Numbered from the stretch's first letter, positions 19,097-28,780 are shown. The stretch: 64,000 nt of DNA from a bacterium (GCA_021794175.1 JAJYRI010000003.1:1-64000), one strand, 5' to 3'. Notes: generated from the sequence alone by a model not told the origin. Made by a program: numbers and translations.

Positions 19097-20121
19097 TAAT
19101 GGCTTGCCCCAAGCACGCGCTCCACTTCTTCTTCCGTCGTTCGCTCTTCTCGTACGTGGCGCTCGGCATCGAGGCGAAGGGGATGGCCCGGGTCGCCGAG
19201 AGTTCTCCCGACGAGCGCACCCGGAGTCGCTAACTCGAAGATTCCTATCCGCCCGGAATAGGAGCCGTCCCGTTGAACGCGACGCAGCAAGCGCTGCGAG
19301 AGATAGGCCGTTACGGCGCCGTCGATCAGACGCTCGGCGAGTCCGAGGTCGAGCATGCGCATTCTCGCCGTCCAGGCGTCGGCGGCATGCAGGGTACTCA
19401 CTACGAGTCTTCCGCAGAGCGCCGCACTCGCGGCGAGCTCCGCCGTTTCGCGGTCGCGAATCTCGCCGACGAAAACGATATCGGGATCGTGACGCAAAAG
19501 GCCGCGCATCGCGCTTTCAAACGTGAGACCCGCCTTTTCGTGAACCTGCACTTGGTTGATTCCAGGCGTGCGAATTTCGACCGGATCCTCGATGCTGCAC
19601 AGGCTCTCCGCCTCGCCGATCCGCTCGGCAAGTGCGGAGTAGATCGTCGTGGTTTTCCCACTCCCGGTCGGCCCGCAGGCAATCAGCAGGCCTTGCGGCG
19701 ACCGCACTAACGCACGAAAGCGGGCGAGCATGTCGGGAGCGAAACCCAGTGCGTCGATCGAGGGCAACCGCGCGTCGTTGGCTTGCAGACGCGCCGTAAC
19801 GCGTTCGCCTTCCAATAGCGGCATCGTCGCTACGCGAACGTCGAAGGCACCGGCGCTGAAGCGCCCGTCCTGCGGCTTCCTTCGCTCGGCGATGTCGATC
19901 CCGCCGAGCAATTTTATTCTTGTCACCACGCGGTCGAAGAGGATCGGTTCGAACTCGGTGCCGTCGTGCAGTAGGCCGTCGATCCTCAGCCGAGCGAGGC
20001 CGCCTCGGTAGCGGGGCTCGAGGTGGATATCGGAGGCTCCACGCTCGATCGCCTCGGCGATCAGTGCCTCACAGGCGCGAATAGCCGGCGGATCTTCAGT
20101 CCCGAGCATCCCTGCACTCAC
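19096..20121 (-). CDS. pilB: Type IV pilus/type II secretion assembly ATPase PilB/GspE, short form
   Basis: GLLIACGPTGSGKTTTIYSALAERIGEAESLCSIEDPVEIRTPGINQVQVHEKAGLTFESAMRGLLRHDPDIVFVGEIRDRETAELAASAALCGRLVVSTLHAADA; GTG start at 20121 behind GGGAGGG preferred over 20334. Confidence 0.88.
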   Translation of the reverse strand: MSAGMLGTEDPPAIRACEALIAEAIERGASDIHLEPRYRGGLARLRIDGLLHDGTEFEPILFDRVVTRIKLLGGIDIAERRKPQDGRFSAGAFDVRVATMPLLEGERVTARLQANDARLPSIDALGFAPDMLARFRALVRSPQGLLIACGPTGSGKTTTIYSALAERIGEAESLCSIEDPVEIRTPGINQVQVHEKAGLTFESAMRGLLRHDPDIVFVGEIRDRETAELAASAALCGRLVVSTLHAADAWTARMRMLDLGLAERLIDGAVTAYLSQRLLRRVQRDGSYSGRIGIFELATPGALVGRTLGDPGHPLRLDAERHVREERTTEEEVERVLGASH

Positions 20122-20306
20122 GGTCGCCCTCCCGGATCGGAATGGGTGGAACCCCCTGTGACGCGGCCTTAGGGGGTCGGGCGAGCGTATCGCAGCAAGC
20201 AAGCGCTGTCTAGTATACTTAAGAAAGTCGTCCCACCCGCAGCGGGCGGGGGAATAGCCTGGCGGAGGTTTCCCCCAAGCGGGCAGCCAAGGCTCGCCGT
20301 CGCCCT

Positions 20307-20393
20307 GGAGAGGTGGCAGAGTGGTCGAATGCACTCGCTTGGAAAGCGAGCAGACCTTTACCGGTCTCGGGAGTTCGAATCTCCCCCTCTCCG
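20307..20393 (+). tRNA. tRNA-Ser (GGA)
   Basis: GGAGAGGTGGCAGAGTGGTCGAATGCACTCGCTTGGAAAGCGAGC..TTCGAATCTCCCCCTCTCCG; cloverleaf with long variable arm. Confidence 0.95.
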
Positions 20394-20412
20394 AATGATT
20401 CGCCGACGCCGC

Positions 20413-21156
20413 TTATCCGCGGTCGTCGCTCGATACGCGGTCGAGGTGCGCGAGCCAGAAATCGAAACTCGCGCGCGCCTGTGCTTCGAGCATCGCTTCG
20501 CCGGTAACGATATCGCGCTCCAATCGCCGCGCCAGTGTCGCGCGTGGGCCGTAATTGAGATCCATCACGATCTCGGGCTGCGCGAGCTCGATCGCGAGAT
20601 CGTGCGGGAGAATTGCACCGGGCGGCAGCGTACTCACGACGATCTCCGGCACCGAATCCGGCCACGGCTGTGCGTCGTAATCGACGATACATTCCTCTAC
20701 CCGATCGCTGTTACGCCCCCAAATATACGCGTGTGCGTCGTATTGTTGGCACTGCGCTAAAATTGCGCGCGCGGTCGCCCCGGTGCCGAGCACGCCGATC
20801 CGCCGCAGCGCGATTGAATCTTCCAACATCGCTTCGAGAGCGACGCGCCAACCGATGCCGTCGGTGTTCGTGCCGCGAATCTGCATGTCGAAATAGATCG
20901 TGTTGACCGCTTTCGCGCGCTGTGCTTCGTCGGTAAGCACGTCGCATGCAGCGAGCGCTTCTTCTTTGAGCGGGGTGGTAACGTTGGCGCCGGTATAACC
21001 GTCGAGGCGCATGCGGCGCAGCACGTTGATCGCGTTGCCGGCGGGCACTTCGATCGCCACGTAACTGCCCTCGATCTCCGCGTCGCGCAAAAAGCCACGA
21101 TGCAGGTGCGGGCTGCGCGAATGCTCGACCGGGTCGCCGATGAGCGCGAGCTTCAC
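20413..21156 (-). CDS. aroE: Shikimate dehydrogenase
   Basis: MKLALIGDPVEHSRSPHLHRGFLRDAEIEGSYVAIEVPAG, NVTTPLKEEALAACD, NTDGIGWRVALE, GVLGTGATARAI. Confidence 0.92.
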   Translation of the reverse strand: MKLALIGDPVEHSRSPHLHRGFLRDAEIEGSYVAIEVPAGNAINVLRRMRLDGYTGANVTTPLKEEALAACDVLTDEAQRAKAVNTIYFDMQIRGTNTDGIGWRVALEAMLEDSIALRRIGVLGTGATARAILAQCQQYDAHAYIWGRNSDRVEECIVDYDAQPWPDSVPEIVVSTLPPGAILPHDLAIELAQPEIVMDLNYGPRATLARRLERDIVTGEAMLEAQARASFDFWLAHLDRVSSDDRG

Positions 21157-21665
21157 GCGCGGCGCTCCGGTAACACCAGCCGTTCGAGGCGGCGGAAAAT
21201 GCGCGTGAGCGGGAAATCGCGGTCTTCGATCGGCTCGACTAAGATCGCGCGCATGCCGCAGAGCGTCGCCCCGAGCACGTCGGTGAAGAGCTGATCGCCG
21301 ATCACCACCACCTCGCGCGCCCGCATGCCTAGCGCCCGCTTCGCGCGCAGGAATCCGAGCGGCAACGGCTTGAGGGCGTTGGGGATGCCGTGCAACCCGA
21401 GCCCGGCGGCGATCTCGCTGACCCGCGGCCCGAAGTTATTGGAGAGCAGCACGATCTCGAGCCCCGCGCCGCGCGCAGCGGCGACCCAGGCCTGGTTCTC
21501 CGGGCTCGGCGCGCTCGCCCCGAAGCCTAGCAGGGTGTTGTCGAGGTCGAGAATCAGCCCGCGCACGCCCTCCGCGAGGAGGCTCTCGGGGCGGATCTCG
21601 GCGAGGAGCGGCACGTGTTGGAGGCGGCTGGGCATGCGGTAAGGGTTTGTAACCTCTATCCCCAC
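21153..21665 (-). CDS. YqeG-like HAD IIIA-type phosphatase
   Basis: GVRGLILDLDNTLLGFGA, EIVLLSNNFGPRVSEIAAGLGLHGIPNALKPLPLGFLRAKRAL, VVVIGDQLFTDVLGATLCGMRAILVEPI. Confidence 0.88.
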   Translation of the reverse strand: MGIEVTNPYRMPSRLQHVPLLAEIRPESLLAEGVRGLILDLDNTLLGFGASAPSPENQAWVAAARGAGLEIVLLSNNFGPRVSEIAAGLGLHGIPNALKPLPLGFLRAKRALGMRAREVVVIGDQLFTDVLGATLCGMRAILVEPIEDRDFPLTRIFRRLERLVLPERRA

Positions 21666-21754
21666 TATCCTCGGAGTTGCCCACAGCGCCGCCCGTGCTT
21701 ACCCACGACTTTTTCTGCTTTTGCACACTCTCCCCAGAGGGAGTTTGGAGGCGG

Positions 21755-21771
21755 CCACCATATATAGTAGG
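21755..21771. promoter_or_regulatory. Candidate NrdR box upstream of nrdJ
   Basis: CCACCATATATAGTAGG matches core of NrdR consensus acaCwATATaTwGtgt. Confidence 0.5.
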
Positions 21772-21891
21772 CCCCGGTATTTGAACGTACTAAACCTTGC
21801 CCCATCGATAGAAACATCGAACGTTCGTTCCCCTGCCCTTGCCTGCCCGTTTTTCACCCTGTTGCCGCGTTTCTGATAAGGAGATCCCATC

Positions 21892-24800
21892 ATGAAGTTC
21901 GCCCGCCTCTACTCCGTTGCCGGTGAGCCGTATGCGGGGGTGGCGTTCGAACCGCGCACCTCGCGCATCGTCAATCCCAACGGCTCGGTGATCTTCGAGG
22001 CGAAGGATATCATGGTGCCAGCGGCTTGGAGCCAGGTCGCCGTCGACGTGCTCGCCCAGAAGTATTGCCGCAAGGCCGGCGTGCCGACGCGGCGCAAACG
22101 GGTCGCCGAGGAGGGCGTGCCGGAGTGGCTCTGGCGCAGCGTCCCCGACGACGAGGCGCTCGCAGCACTCCCGCGCGACGAACAGTTCGGGGCGGAGCTC
22201 GATGCGCGCGACGTCTTCAATCGGCTTGCGGGTTGCTGGGCGTACTGGGGTTGGAAGCACGATTATTTCGATAGCGAGGCCGATGCCCGCACCTATTACG
22301 ACGAGATGTGTTCGATGCTCGCGCGGCAAGTCGGCGCGCCGAATTCGCCGCAGTGGTTCAATACCGGGCTGCACTGGGCGTACGGCATCAGCGGCCCCGC
22401 ACAAGGGCATTATTTCGTCGATCCGCGTAGCGCCGAGCTCACCCGCAGCACCAGCGCCTACGAACACCCGGCGCCGCATGCGTGCTTCATCCAGAGCGTC
22501 TCCGACGATCTCGTCAACGAAGGCGGCATCATGGATCTCTGGGTGCGCGAAGCGCGTATCTTCAAATACGGTTCGGGTTCGGGAAGTAATTTCTCCAACG
22601 TGCGCGGATCGGGCGAGAAGCTCTCCGGCGGCGGCTCCTCCAGCGGGCTGATGTCGTTCTTGCGCGTCGGCGATCGCGCTGCGGGGGCGATTAAATCCGG
22701 CGGCACGACGCGCCGCGCGGCGAAGATGGTGGTGCTCAACGCCGACCATCCCGATATCGAGCAATTCGTTTCGTGGAAAGTCACCGAGGAGCAGAAAGTC
22801 GCCGATCTCGTCGTCGGTTCGATGCTCTGCGAACGCAAGCTCAACGCGATCATGAAAGCCGCGCACGCCGAGCATCTTCCCGAGCAGGCGCGCCTCGATC
22901 CGCAGCTCAATGCCGATTTGCGCCAGGCGTTGCGCGAAGCGCTCGCCGCCGGCGTTCCACAAGGGAACATCGCACAGGCGCTCGATTATGCCAAGCAAGG
23001 CTACACCTCGATGCAGGTGCCGATCTACGACGTGAATTGGGATGGCGATGCCTACGGCACCGTCTCGGGGCAGAACTCGAATAACACCGTGCGTCTGGGG
23101 AACGAGTTCTTCACCAAACTCGATGCCGGCGCGGAATGGAACCTCATCCGGCGCACCGACGGCGGCGTTGCCAAGAGCTTTCCGGCAAGCGATCTCTGGG
23201 AACGCATCGCACTTGCAGCGTGGCAATGCGCCGACCCCGGGTTGCAATTCGACGATACGATCAACGAATGGCACACCTGCCCGAGCGACGGACGCATTAA
23301 TGCGAGCAATCCCTGCTCGGAGTATCTGTTCTTAGACGATACGGCGTGCAACCTCGCGAGCTTGAACCTCGCGACCTTCCTCGATGCGAACGGCGAATTC
23401 GATGCCGCGCGCTTCGCCCAAGCCTGCCGTATTTGGACCTTCACGCTGGAGATCAGCGTATTGATGGCGCAGTTCCCCAGCCAAACGATCGCCCGGAAAT
23501 CCTACGATTTCCGGACCTTAGGGCTCGGATATGCCAACCTCGGAACACTATTGATGCACATGGGCTTAGCCTACGATTCGCCCGAAGGCCTCGGCTGGTG
23601 TGCCGCGATCTCGGCGTTGATGACTGGTGCCGCCTATCGCTGTTCGGCAGAGATGGCCGAAGAGCTCGGAGCGTTCCCGCGATATCAGCCGAACGCCGAA
23701 TCGATGTTGCGCGTCATTCGCAACCACCGTCGCGCTGCGTATCAAACGCCGGCCGGCGAATACGAAGGGCTCAGCGTCTCGCCGGTAACGCATGCGCCGT
23801 CGCTGTTCACGCAGAACACCTGGGCGCTCGCGCGCAAGATGTGGGACGATGCGCTCTCGATCGGCGAAGTTCACGGCTATCGCAACGCACAAGTCACCGT
23901 GATCGCTCCGACTGGAACTATAGGGTTGGTCATGGATTGCGACACCACCGGAATCGAGCCGGATTTCGCATTGGTGAAATTCAAGAAACTCGCCGGCGGC
24001 GGATACTTCAAGATCGTCAACCAGTCGGTTGCGCCCGCGCTTCGGAAACTCGGCTACAGCGAGGAGCAGATCGCGAAGATCGAGACCTACGCAAAGGGCA
24101 CGGCGTCGTTCGAAGGCGCCCCGCATATCAATCGCGCGACGCTGCGCGCAAAAGGTTTCGACGATGCGACGATTGCGAAGATCGAAGGCTCGCTTGCAGG
24201 GGCCTTCGAGTTGCCGTTCGTCTTCAATAAATTCGTGCTCGGCGAGGAATTCTGCACCAAGACGCTCGGGCTCACCGCCGAGCAACTCGATGATTGGAGT
24301 TTCTCGATCCTGCGCGATGGGCTCGGCTTTAGCAATCGGCAGATCGAAGAGGCCTCGGCGTACATCTGCGGGCGCATGACGCTCGAAGGCGCACCCGATC
24401 TCAAAGACGAGCATTTGCCGGTCTTCGATTGTGCGACGCCGTGCGGCAAATACGGCACGCGCTTTATCCGACCGCTCGCCCACGTCGACATGATGGCGGC
24501 GGCGCAGCCCTTCGTCAGCGGAGCGATCTCCAAGACGATCAACCTGCCGCAGACCGCGACGATCGCCGACGTCAAGGAAGCGTATCGCTACAGCTGGGAA
24601 AAGATGATCAAGGCGGTCGCGCTCTATCGCGACGGTTCGAAGTTGAGCCAACCGCTGGCGGCAAGTTACGATCTCAGCGGCGAAATGGAAGCCGAAGAGG
24701 CGCCGACGCAGCCGTATCATACGCCGGTACAGATCGCCGAAAAGCTCGTCTATCGGTATATTGCCAAGCGCCGCCGCATGCCCGAACGGCGCAGCGGCTA

Positions 24801-25500
24801 CACGCAGAAAGCGATCGTCGGCGGACATAAAGTCTATCTCCGCACCGGCGAGTACGAGAACGGACAGCTCGGCGAGATCTTCATCGACATGCACAAGGAG
24901 GGCGCAGCCTTCCGCTCGCTGATGAATAATTTCGCGATTGCGATCAGCCTCGGCTTGCAGTACGGCGTGCCGCTCGAAGAGTTCGTGGAGGCGTTTACCT
25001 TCACACGCTTCGAGCCCAACGGTCCGGTTGCCGGACACGACCACATCAAGATGGCCACCTCGTTGCTCGACTACGTCTTCCGCGAGCTTGCCGTGAGTTA
25101 TCTCGGTCGCTACGATCTCGCGCACGTCGCACCCTCGATGGAGATGGACGCGATGGGCGTCGATGCCGCCGAAACCAAGGAAGAGTATCTCGCCGAAGAG
25201 CCCGGGCCGACCAACGTGCGCCAGGCCGGCGTTGCCGAACGTCTGCACCCGGTCTCCACGCATCTGCACCCCGAAGCACCGCAGGGCAGCTACGGTGCGG
25301 CGACGCTCACCGCCACTGCGCCAAGCCCGCAGAGCGTCGGCACGGCGGTCGTCGAGCGCCCGCAACATGCCGCGGTCAACGCCGCCAAAGCCAAGGGCTA
25401 CACCGGAAATGCGTGCAGCGAATGCGGCCAACTCACGATGGTGCGTAACGGATCGTGCGAGAAGTGCGATTCCTGCGGAGCGACAAGCGGCTGTAGCTAG
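21892..25500 (+). CDS. nrdJ: Vitamin B12-dependent ribonucleoside-diphosphate reductase (class II)
   Basis: [88 protein letters not shown]-terminal [22 protein letters not shown]. Confidence 0.97.
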   Translation: MKFARLYSVAGEPYAGVAFEPRTSRIVNPNGSVIFEAKDIMVPAAWSQVAVDVLAQKYCRKAGVPTRRKRVAEEGVPEWLWRSVPDDEALAALPRDEQFGAELDARDVFNRLAGCWAYWGWKHDYFDSEADARTYYDEMCSMLARQVGAPNSPQWFNTGLHWAYGISGPAQGHYFVDPRSAELTRSTSAYEHPAPHACFIQSVSDDLVNEGGIMDLWVREARIFKYGSGSGSNFSNVRGSGEKLSGGGSSSGLMSFLRVGDRAAGAIKSGGTTRRAAKMVVLNADHPDIEQFVSWKVTEEQKVADLVVGSMLCERKLNAIMKAAHAEHLPEQARLDPQLNADLRQALREALAAGVPQGNIAQALDYAKQGYTSMQVPIYDVNWDGDAYGTVSGQNSNNTVRLGNEFFTKLDAGAEWNLIRRTDGGVAKSFPASDLWERIALAAWQCADPGLQFDDTINEWHTCPSDGRINASNPCSEYLFLDDTACNLASLNLATFLDANGEFDAARFAQACRIWTFTLEISVLMAQFPSQTIARKSYDFRTLGLGYANLGTLLMHMGLAYDSPEGLGWCAAISALMTGAAYRCSAEMAEELGAFPRYQPNAESMLRVIRNHRRAAYQTPAGEYEGLSVSPVTHAPSLFTQNTWALARKMWDDALSIGEVHGYRNAQVTVIAPTGTIGLVMDCDTTGIEPDFALVKFKKLAGGGYFKIVNQSVAPALRKLGYSEEQIAKIETYAKGTASFEGAPHINRATLRAKGFDDATIAKIEGSLAGAFELPFVFNKFVLGEEFCTKTLGLTAEQLDDWSFSILRDGLGFSNRQIEEASAYICGRMTLEGAPDLKDEHLPVFDCATPCGKYGTRFIRPLAHVDMMAAAQPFVSGAISKTINLPQTATIADVKEAYRYSWEKMIKAVALYRDGSKLSQPLAASYDLSGEMEAEEAPTQPYHTPVQIAEKLVYRYIAKRRRMPERRSGYTQKAIVGGHKVYLRTGEYENGQLGEIFIDMHKEGAAFRSLMNNFAIAISLGLQYGVPLEEFVEAFTFTRFEPNGPVAGHDHIKMATSLLDYVFRELAVSYLGRYDLAHVAPSMEMDAMGVDAAETKEEYLAEEPGPTNVRQAGVAERLHPVSTHLHPEAPQGSYGAATLTATAPSPQSVGTAVVERPQHAAVNAAKAKGYTGNACSECGQLTMVRNGSCEKCDSCGATSGCS

Positions 25501-25509
25501 GAATATCCG

Positions 25510-25665
25510 CTTTGGCACCGATCTTGATGAGCTTCTCTAAGATCGGTGCCAAAGTCGTCCGTCATGGCCGCTACATCACGTTCCAAATGGCGGAGGCCGC
25601 GATCCCACGGCAGCTGTTCGCGGAGATCATGCAGAGAATTGCCGCGTTGCGATCGCCTCCAGTGA
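25510..25665 (+). pseudogene. Transposase C-terminal remnant (IS1380-like)
   Basis: SKIGAKVVRHGRYITFQMAEAAIPRQLFAEIMQRIAALR. Confidence 0.55.
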
Positions 25666-25912
25666 ACACCCTGGCGACCGTGTACGCCCGGGGAACTGCG
25701 GGAGAGCTGCGCCCTTTTGCGTACCAAATCGGCTTTTTCATCGCTCGGTGGCGCAGAAGTTCGTCGCTCGCGTCCTCAACGGGGCCAAAGCCCGAAGCAC
25801 ATCGCCGGGCCGAGCCCCGCAAGGCCGGAAACCGGCAATCCGTCATCGAAGGGCGCGGCCATGTGGGGAATACCCCTTGGAATACAACCACCTTGCCAGA
25901 AAAGGAACGAGC

Positions 25913-27073
25913 ATGTTTATACGTAGTATCGTCGCCTTTCTTTGCATTTCATCCATTGCGATGCCGGCCGCTTCGGCCGCGACCCCCAACGTTACCTCAC
26001 CTGCGGTTCGAGCCGGGATCGCTGCGGCGGTCGCGAGAGATCGGGCTCTCTACGGTGGCAAGACGCCGATTCCCGGCGTCTTCGTCGCCGTCTGGGATAA
26101 AGCGGGGCATAGCTACGTGCACGGCTTCGGGTACGCCGACGTTTCGGAAAAGCGCCCGTTCTCGATTCGCGACCACTTCCGGATCGGCAGCAACACGAAG
26201 ACCTTCATCGTCGCCGTCATACTCCAACTCGTCGACGAAGGCAAGCTTAAGCTCGACGATCCCGTGAGCATGTTCAACCTCGGCGTGAAGGTGCCAAACG
26301 CTGACCACATCACGATTCGCGAGCTGTGTAATATGCGCAGCGGAATCTTCGAAGCTTATCAAACGCCGCAGATCGAGGCGTACGTTCCGGGCCGCGACAA
26401 GACACCCTCGACGCGGCAGATCATTCGCTGGGCGCTCGCACAAAAACCCTATTTTGCGCCGGACAAAGGCTACCATTACAGCAACACCGGCTACCTGTTG
26501 CTCGGGCTTATCATCGAAGCGGTGACGCACCATACCCCCGCGTATGAAATCGAAACGCGCCTGCTCAAGCCGCTCGGCCTTGCGCAAACGAGCGTTCCGA
26601 GTACGCAGATGATGCCCGAACCCTACGCGCATGGCTATGCCCTCGACGCGAAGGGGAACTGGGAAGATGTCAGTCGCCCATTGATTCCCGTGCAGGTCAT
26701 GGGACCGGCCGGCGACATGATCTCGACCGTCAACGATGTCCATCGCTGGATCGTTGACTACGTCACCGGAAAAGTCAGCCGCGCCGCGACGTACCGCGCG
26801 CTCATGGACTGCCATCCGACTGCGAAGGGCACCTCCCTCCGCTTCGGCCTCGGGCTCGCCTGCGATGGCGACTGGTTCGGCTATACCGGTGGACTGCCGG
26901 GCTACAACACGGCAAACTATTATAATGTTAAAAGCGGGCTTTTCATCCTTGCTTGGGTCGACGCGCAGATTGGAACACCCGCACCCGGAGCCGCGAACGC
27001 ATTGATTCGCGACATCGCGAAGGTCGTTTCGCCAGGCGACGTGCCATTCAAAGGATCGCAGAAGGGGATCTAA
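25913..27073 (+). CDS. Serine hydrolase, beta-lactamase class C family
   Basis: Signal peptide MFIRSIVAFLCISSIAMPAASAA; SNTKTFIVAVILQLVDEGKLKLDDPV; YHYSNTGYLLLGLIIE. Confidence 0.9.
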   Translation: MFIRSIVAFLCISSIAMPAASAATPNVTSPAVRAGIAAAVARDRALYGGKTPIPGVFVAVWDKAGHSYVHGFGYADVSEKRPFSIRDHFRIGSNTKTFIVAVILQLVDEGKLKLDDPVSMFNLGVKVPNADHITIRELCNMRSGIFEAYQTPQIEAYVPGRDKTPSTRQIIRWALAQKPYFAPDKGYHYSNTGYLLLGLIIEAVTHHTPAYEIETRLLKPLGLAQTSVPSTQMMPEPYAHGYALDAKGNWEDVSRPLIPVQVMGPAGDMISTVNDVHRWIVDYVTGKVSRAATYRALMDCHPTAKGTSLRFGLGLACDGDWFGYTGGLPGYNTANYYNVKSGLFILAWVDAQIGTPAPGAANALIRDIAKVVSPGDVPFKGSQKGI

Positions 27074-27190
27074 CCTCGCGAGCGCTCGATCGCCGTCGCG
27101 CGAACGGGTCGGTTTCCGAGATCGTGCCGGTCTAATCCGTTTAAAGGCTATCTCTGGAACGTGACTCAAGTCTGGGGGAATACATACCAC

Positions 27191-27766
27191 TTACCAGTAA
27201 AACAATCTCCTCAACGCGCTCCGACAACGTCGGAGCGCGTTGCCGTTTGCGATCGGAACGCCCACGCACATCGCTGTCTGAGGCATGCGCTGGCACATTC
27301 GCGCGGGAACGAACGTCAACTTGATTGCGTCTTCGCCGACGCGCTTTGTTCCGACGAGGCGGAGTGGGGTTCGGGTGCCGGCGAAGAACGGTTTGCCACG
27401 GCCGAAAACAAACGGACGAAAGTAGAGGTGATACTCGTCTATGAGACCGAGGTCCGTAAGACTCGCCGCCAAATCGGGCCCAGCAACCGCGATAACACCG
27501 TCGACTTCCACCTTCAGGCGGCGAACGAAGGCTTCGAGATCGGCGCCGACAAGCATTGCATTAGCTCCGACCGCCTTCACCGAGCGTGATGCAACCAACT
27601 TCCGTTGCGCCCGCCACGCCACTGCGAATTCGCGTTGACTCGTATCCCATTCCACTCGATCCTCGTCCCAATACCTCATCACCTCGTACATGCGACGGCC
27701 ATACAGGCTGCCCGCGAGGTCGCGGACATAGTCGGTGCAGTACCGAAAGAGCGCAACACCTGTTCA
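27191..27766 (-). pseudogene. RibD/DHFR-like family protein lacking its N-terminus
   Basis: Open from TGVALFRYCTDYVRDLAGSLYGRRMYEVMRYWDEDRVEW through GVIAVAGPDLAASLTDLGLIDEYHLYFRPFVFGRGKPFF; in-frame TGA where the N-terminal region should be. Confidence 0.6.
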
Positions 27767-27998
27767 ACGCCGTCGACGCACGTTTCGCTCGGGTCCCCGG
27801 CGAGCTCTAACTGGTGTCTCCACTTCTCCTATTGACAGACCATGCTACGCTAATTTCGCAATGAAGCGACATATATCGTTCGAAGTGCTGCGTCTCAATA
27901 ACTCCTGGCTCACTCCGGGACAAGTCCGCGCATGCTCGCTAAACTTTGGTGCGGAGATCCGCATCACGTAGGGCTATCTGTATATCGAATTCCCGAAA

Positions 27999-28030
27999 GG
28001 GGTCGAGCAGAGATGCTCGGCCCCTTTTTT
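27999..28030 (+). terminator. Intrinsic terminator/attenuator hairpin upstream of DIP1984-family gene
   Basis: GGGGTCGAGCA-GAGA-TGCTCGGCCCC followed by TTTTTT. Confidence 0.75.
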
Positions 28031-28075
28031 ACATCGTCACACGTATTTTTGTATTTCGAAAGGAGGTGCAACACC

Positions 28076-28534
28076 ATGAAGCTTGGTGAAGCGCTAAAGC
28101 TGCGCTCGGATAACCTGCGCCGAATTGAAGAACTTGGTCAGCGTGCAGTTCAGAGTGCGCAGGTTCAGGAAGGCACGGAGCCTGCGGCCGACCCCAATGA
28201 ACTCATCGCGGAGATCGAGCGTCTTACGTTCGAGACGACGTCGCTGATTCAGCGTATCAATCGCACGAACGTTGCAACGCGTCTACCTGACGGCGCGCTG
28301 GTTTCGGACGCCCTCGCCGAGCGCGATCGGCACCTGGCACTACGCAACAGCCTCCGCGCGATTGCGAAGGCTGCATCAGAGCCCCAGACGCGATTTCTAC
28401 GCTCGGAACTGCGCGTGATTCGAACGGTCGATACTTCGGCGTTGCTGAAGCGCGCCGACGATCTCGCCCAAAAGCATCGACTCCTTGACGCTTCTATCCA
28501 GGAGGCGAACTGGACGATCGATCTGCAGGACTAG
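28076..28534 (+). CDS. DIP1984 family protein
   Basis: MKLGEALKLRSDNLRRIEELGQRAVQSAQVQEG..EIERLTFETTSLIQRINRTNVATRLPDGALVSDALAERD; AGGAGG ribosome binding site. Confidence 0.8.
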   Translation: MKLGEALKLRSDNLRRIEELGQRAVQSAQVQEGTEPAADPNELIAEIERLTFETTSLIQRINRTNVATRLPDGALVSDALAERDRHLALRNSLRAIAKAASEPQTRFLRSELRVIRTVDTSALLKRADDLAQKHRLLDASIQEANWTIDLQD

Positions 28535-28544
28535 GAGACGGTTT

Positions 28545-28645
28545 GGTACCGGATCGAGAAGCGGACACTGGGCTTGCATGTTGGCCCTAACAACATGCCT
28601 CGGTGAGCCAACGCGGCTCTTGGGGTTCGACTCCCCCTTCGTACT
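28545..28645 (+). ncRNA. tRNA-like sequence downstream of DIP1984 gene
   Basis: Ordered arms: AAGC-9-GCTT (D-like), GCATGTTG-GCCCTAA-CAACATGC (anticodon-like), GAGCC-5-GGCTC (variable arm), GGGG-TTCGACT-CCCC (T arm); weak acceptor. Confidence 0.45.
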
Positions 28646-28780
28646 GCGCATGCGTCGTACTGAGTACCGAGCATCGTGACGGTCACGGCGTACTACCATG
28701 GTGTCGATTTCGGTTCGGGAGGGTGGGCTCGGGGATCCCGTCTCCGCGTCGAGCATTTCCCGAACGGTCGGCGACGAAAC

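Noticed and set aside
20140-20300. Cyclic di-GMP-I riboswitch for the pilus operon
   Set aside because: Pieces like GGGACG and GGAAACC occur but not in the GEMM order and the conserved GCAAAGC is missing
20225-20306. SRP 4.5S RNA next to tRNA-Ser (GCAGCCAAGGC match)
   Set aside because: The essential GGAA-capped core (CAGGxCCGGAAGGxAGCAG) is absent, so the short match is likely chance
21790-23274. 494-aa minus-strand ORF
   Set aside because: Same: antisense shadow of nrdJ
23566-25518. 650-aa minus-strand ORF
   Set aside because: Antisense to nrdJ, whose frame matches a known family throughout; low-complexity composition typical of shadow ORFs in GC-rich DNA
26000-27190. 397-aa minus-strand ORF opposite the serine hydrolase
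   Set aside because: Serine hydrolase motifs and signal peptide support the plus strand
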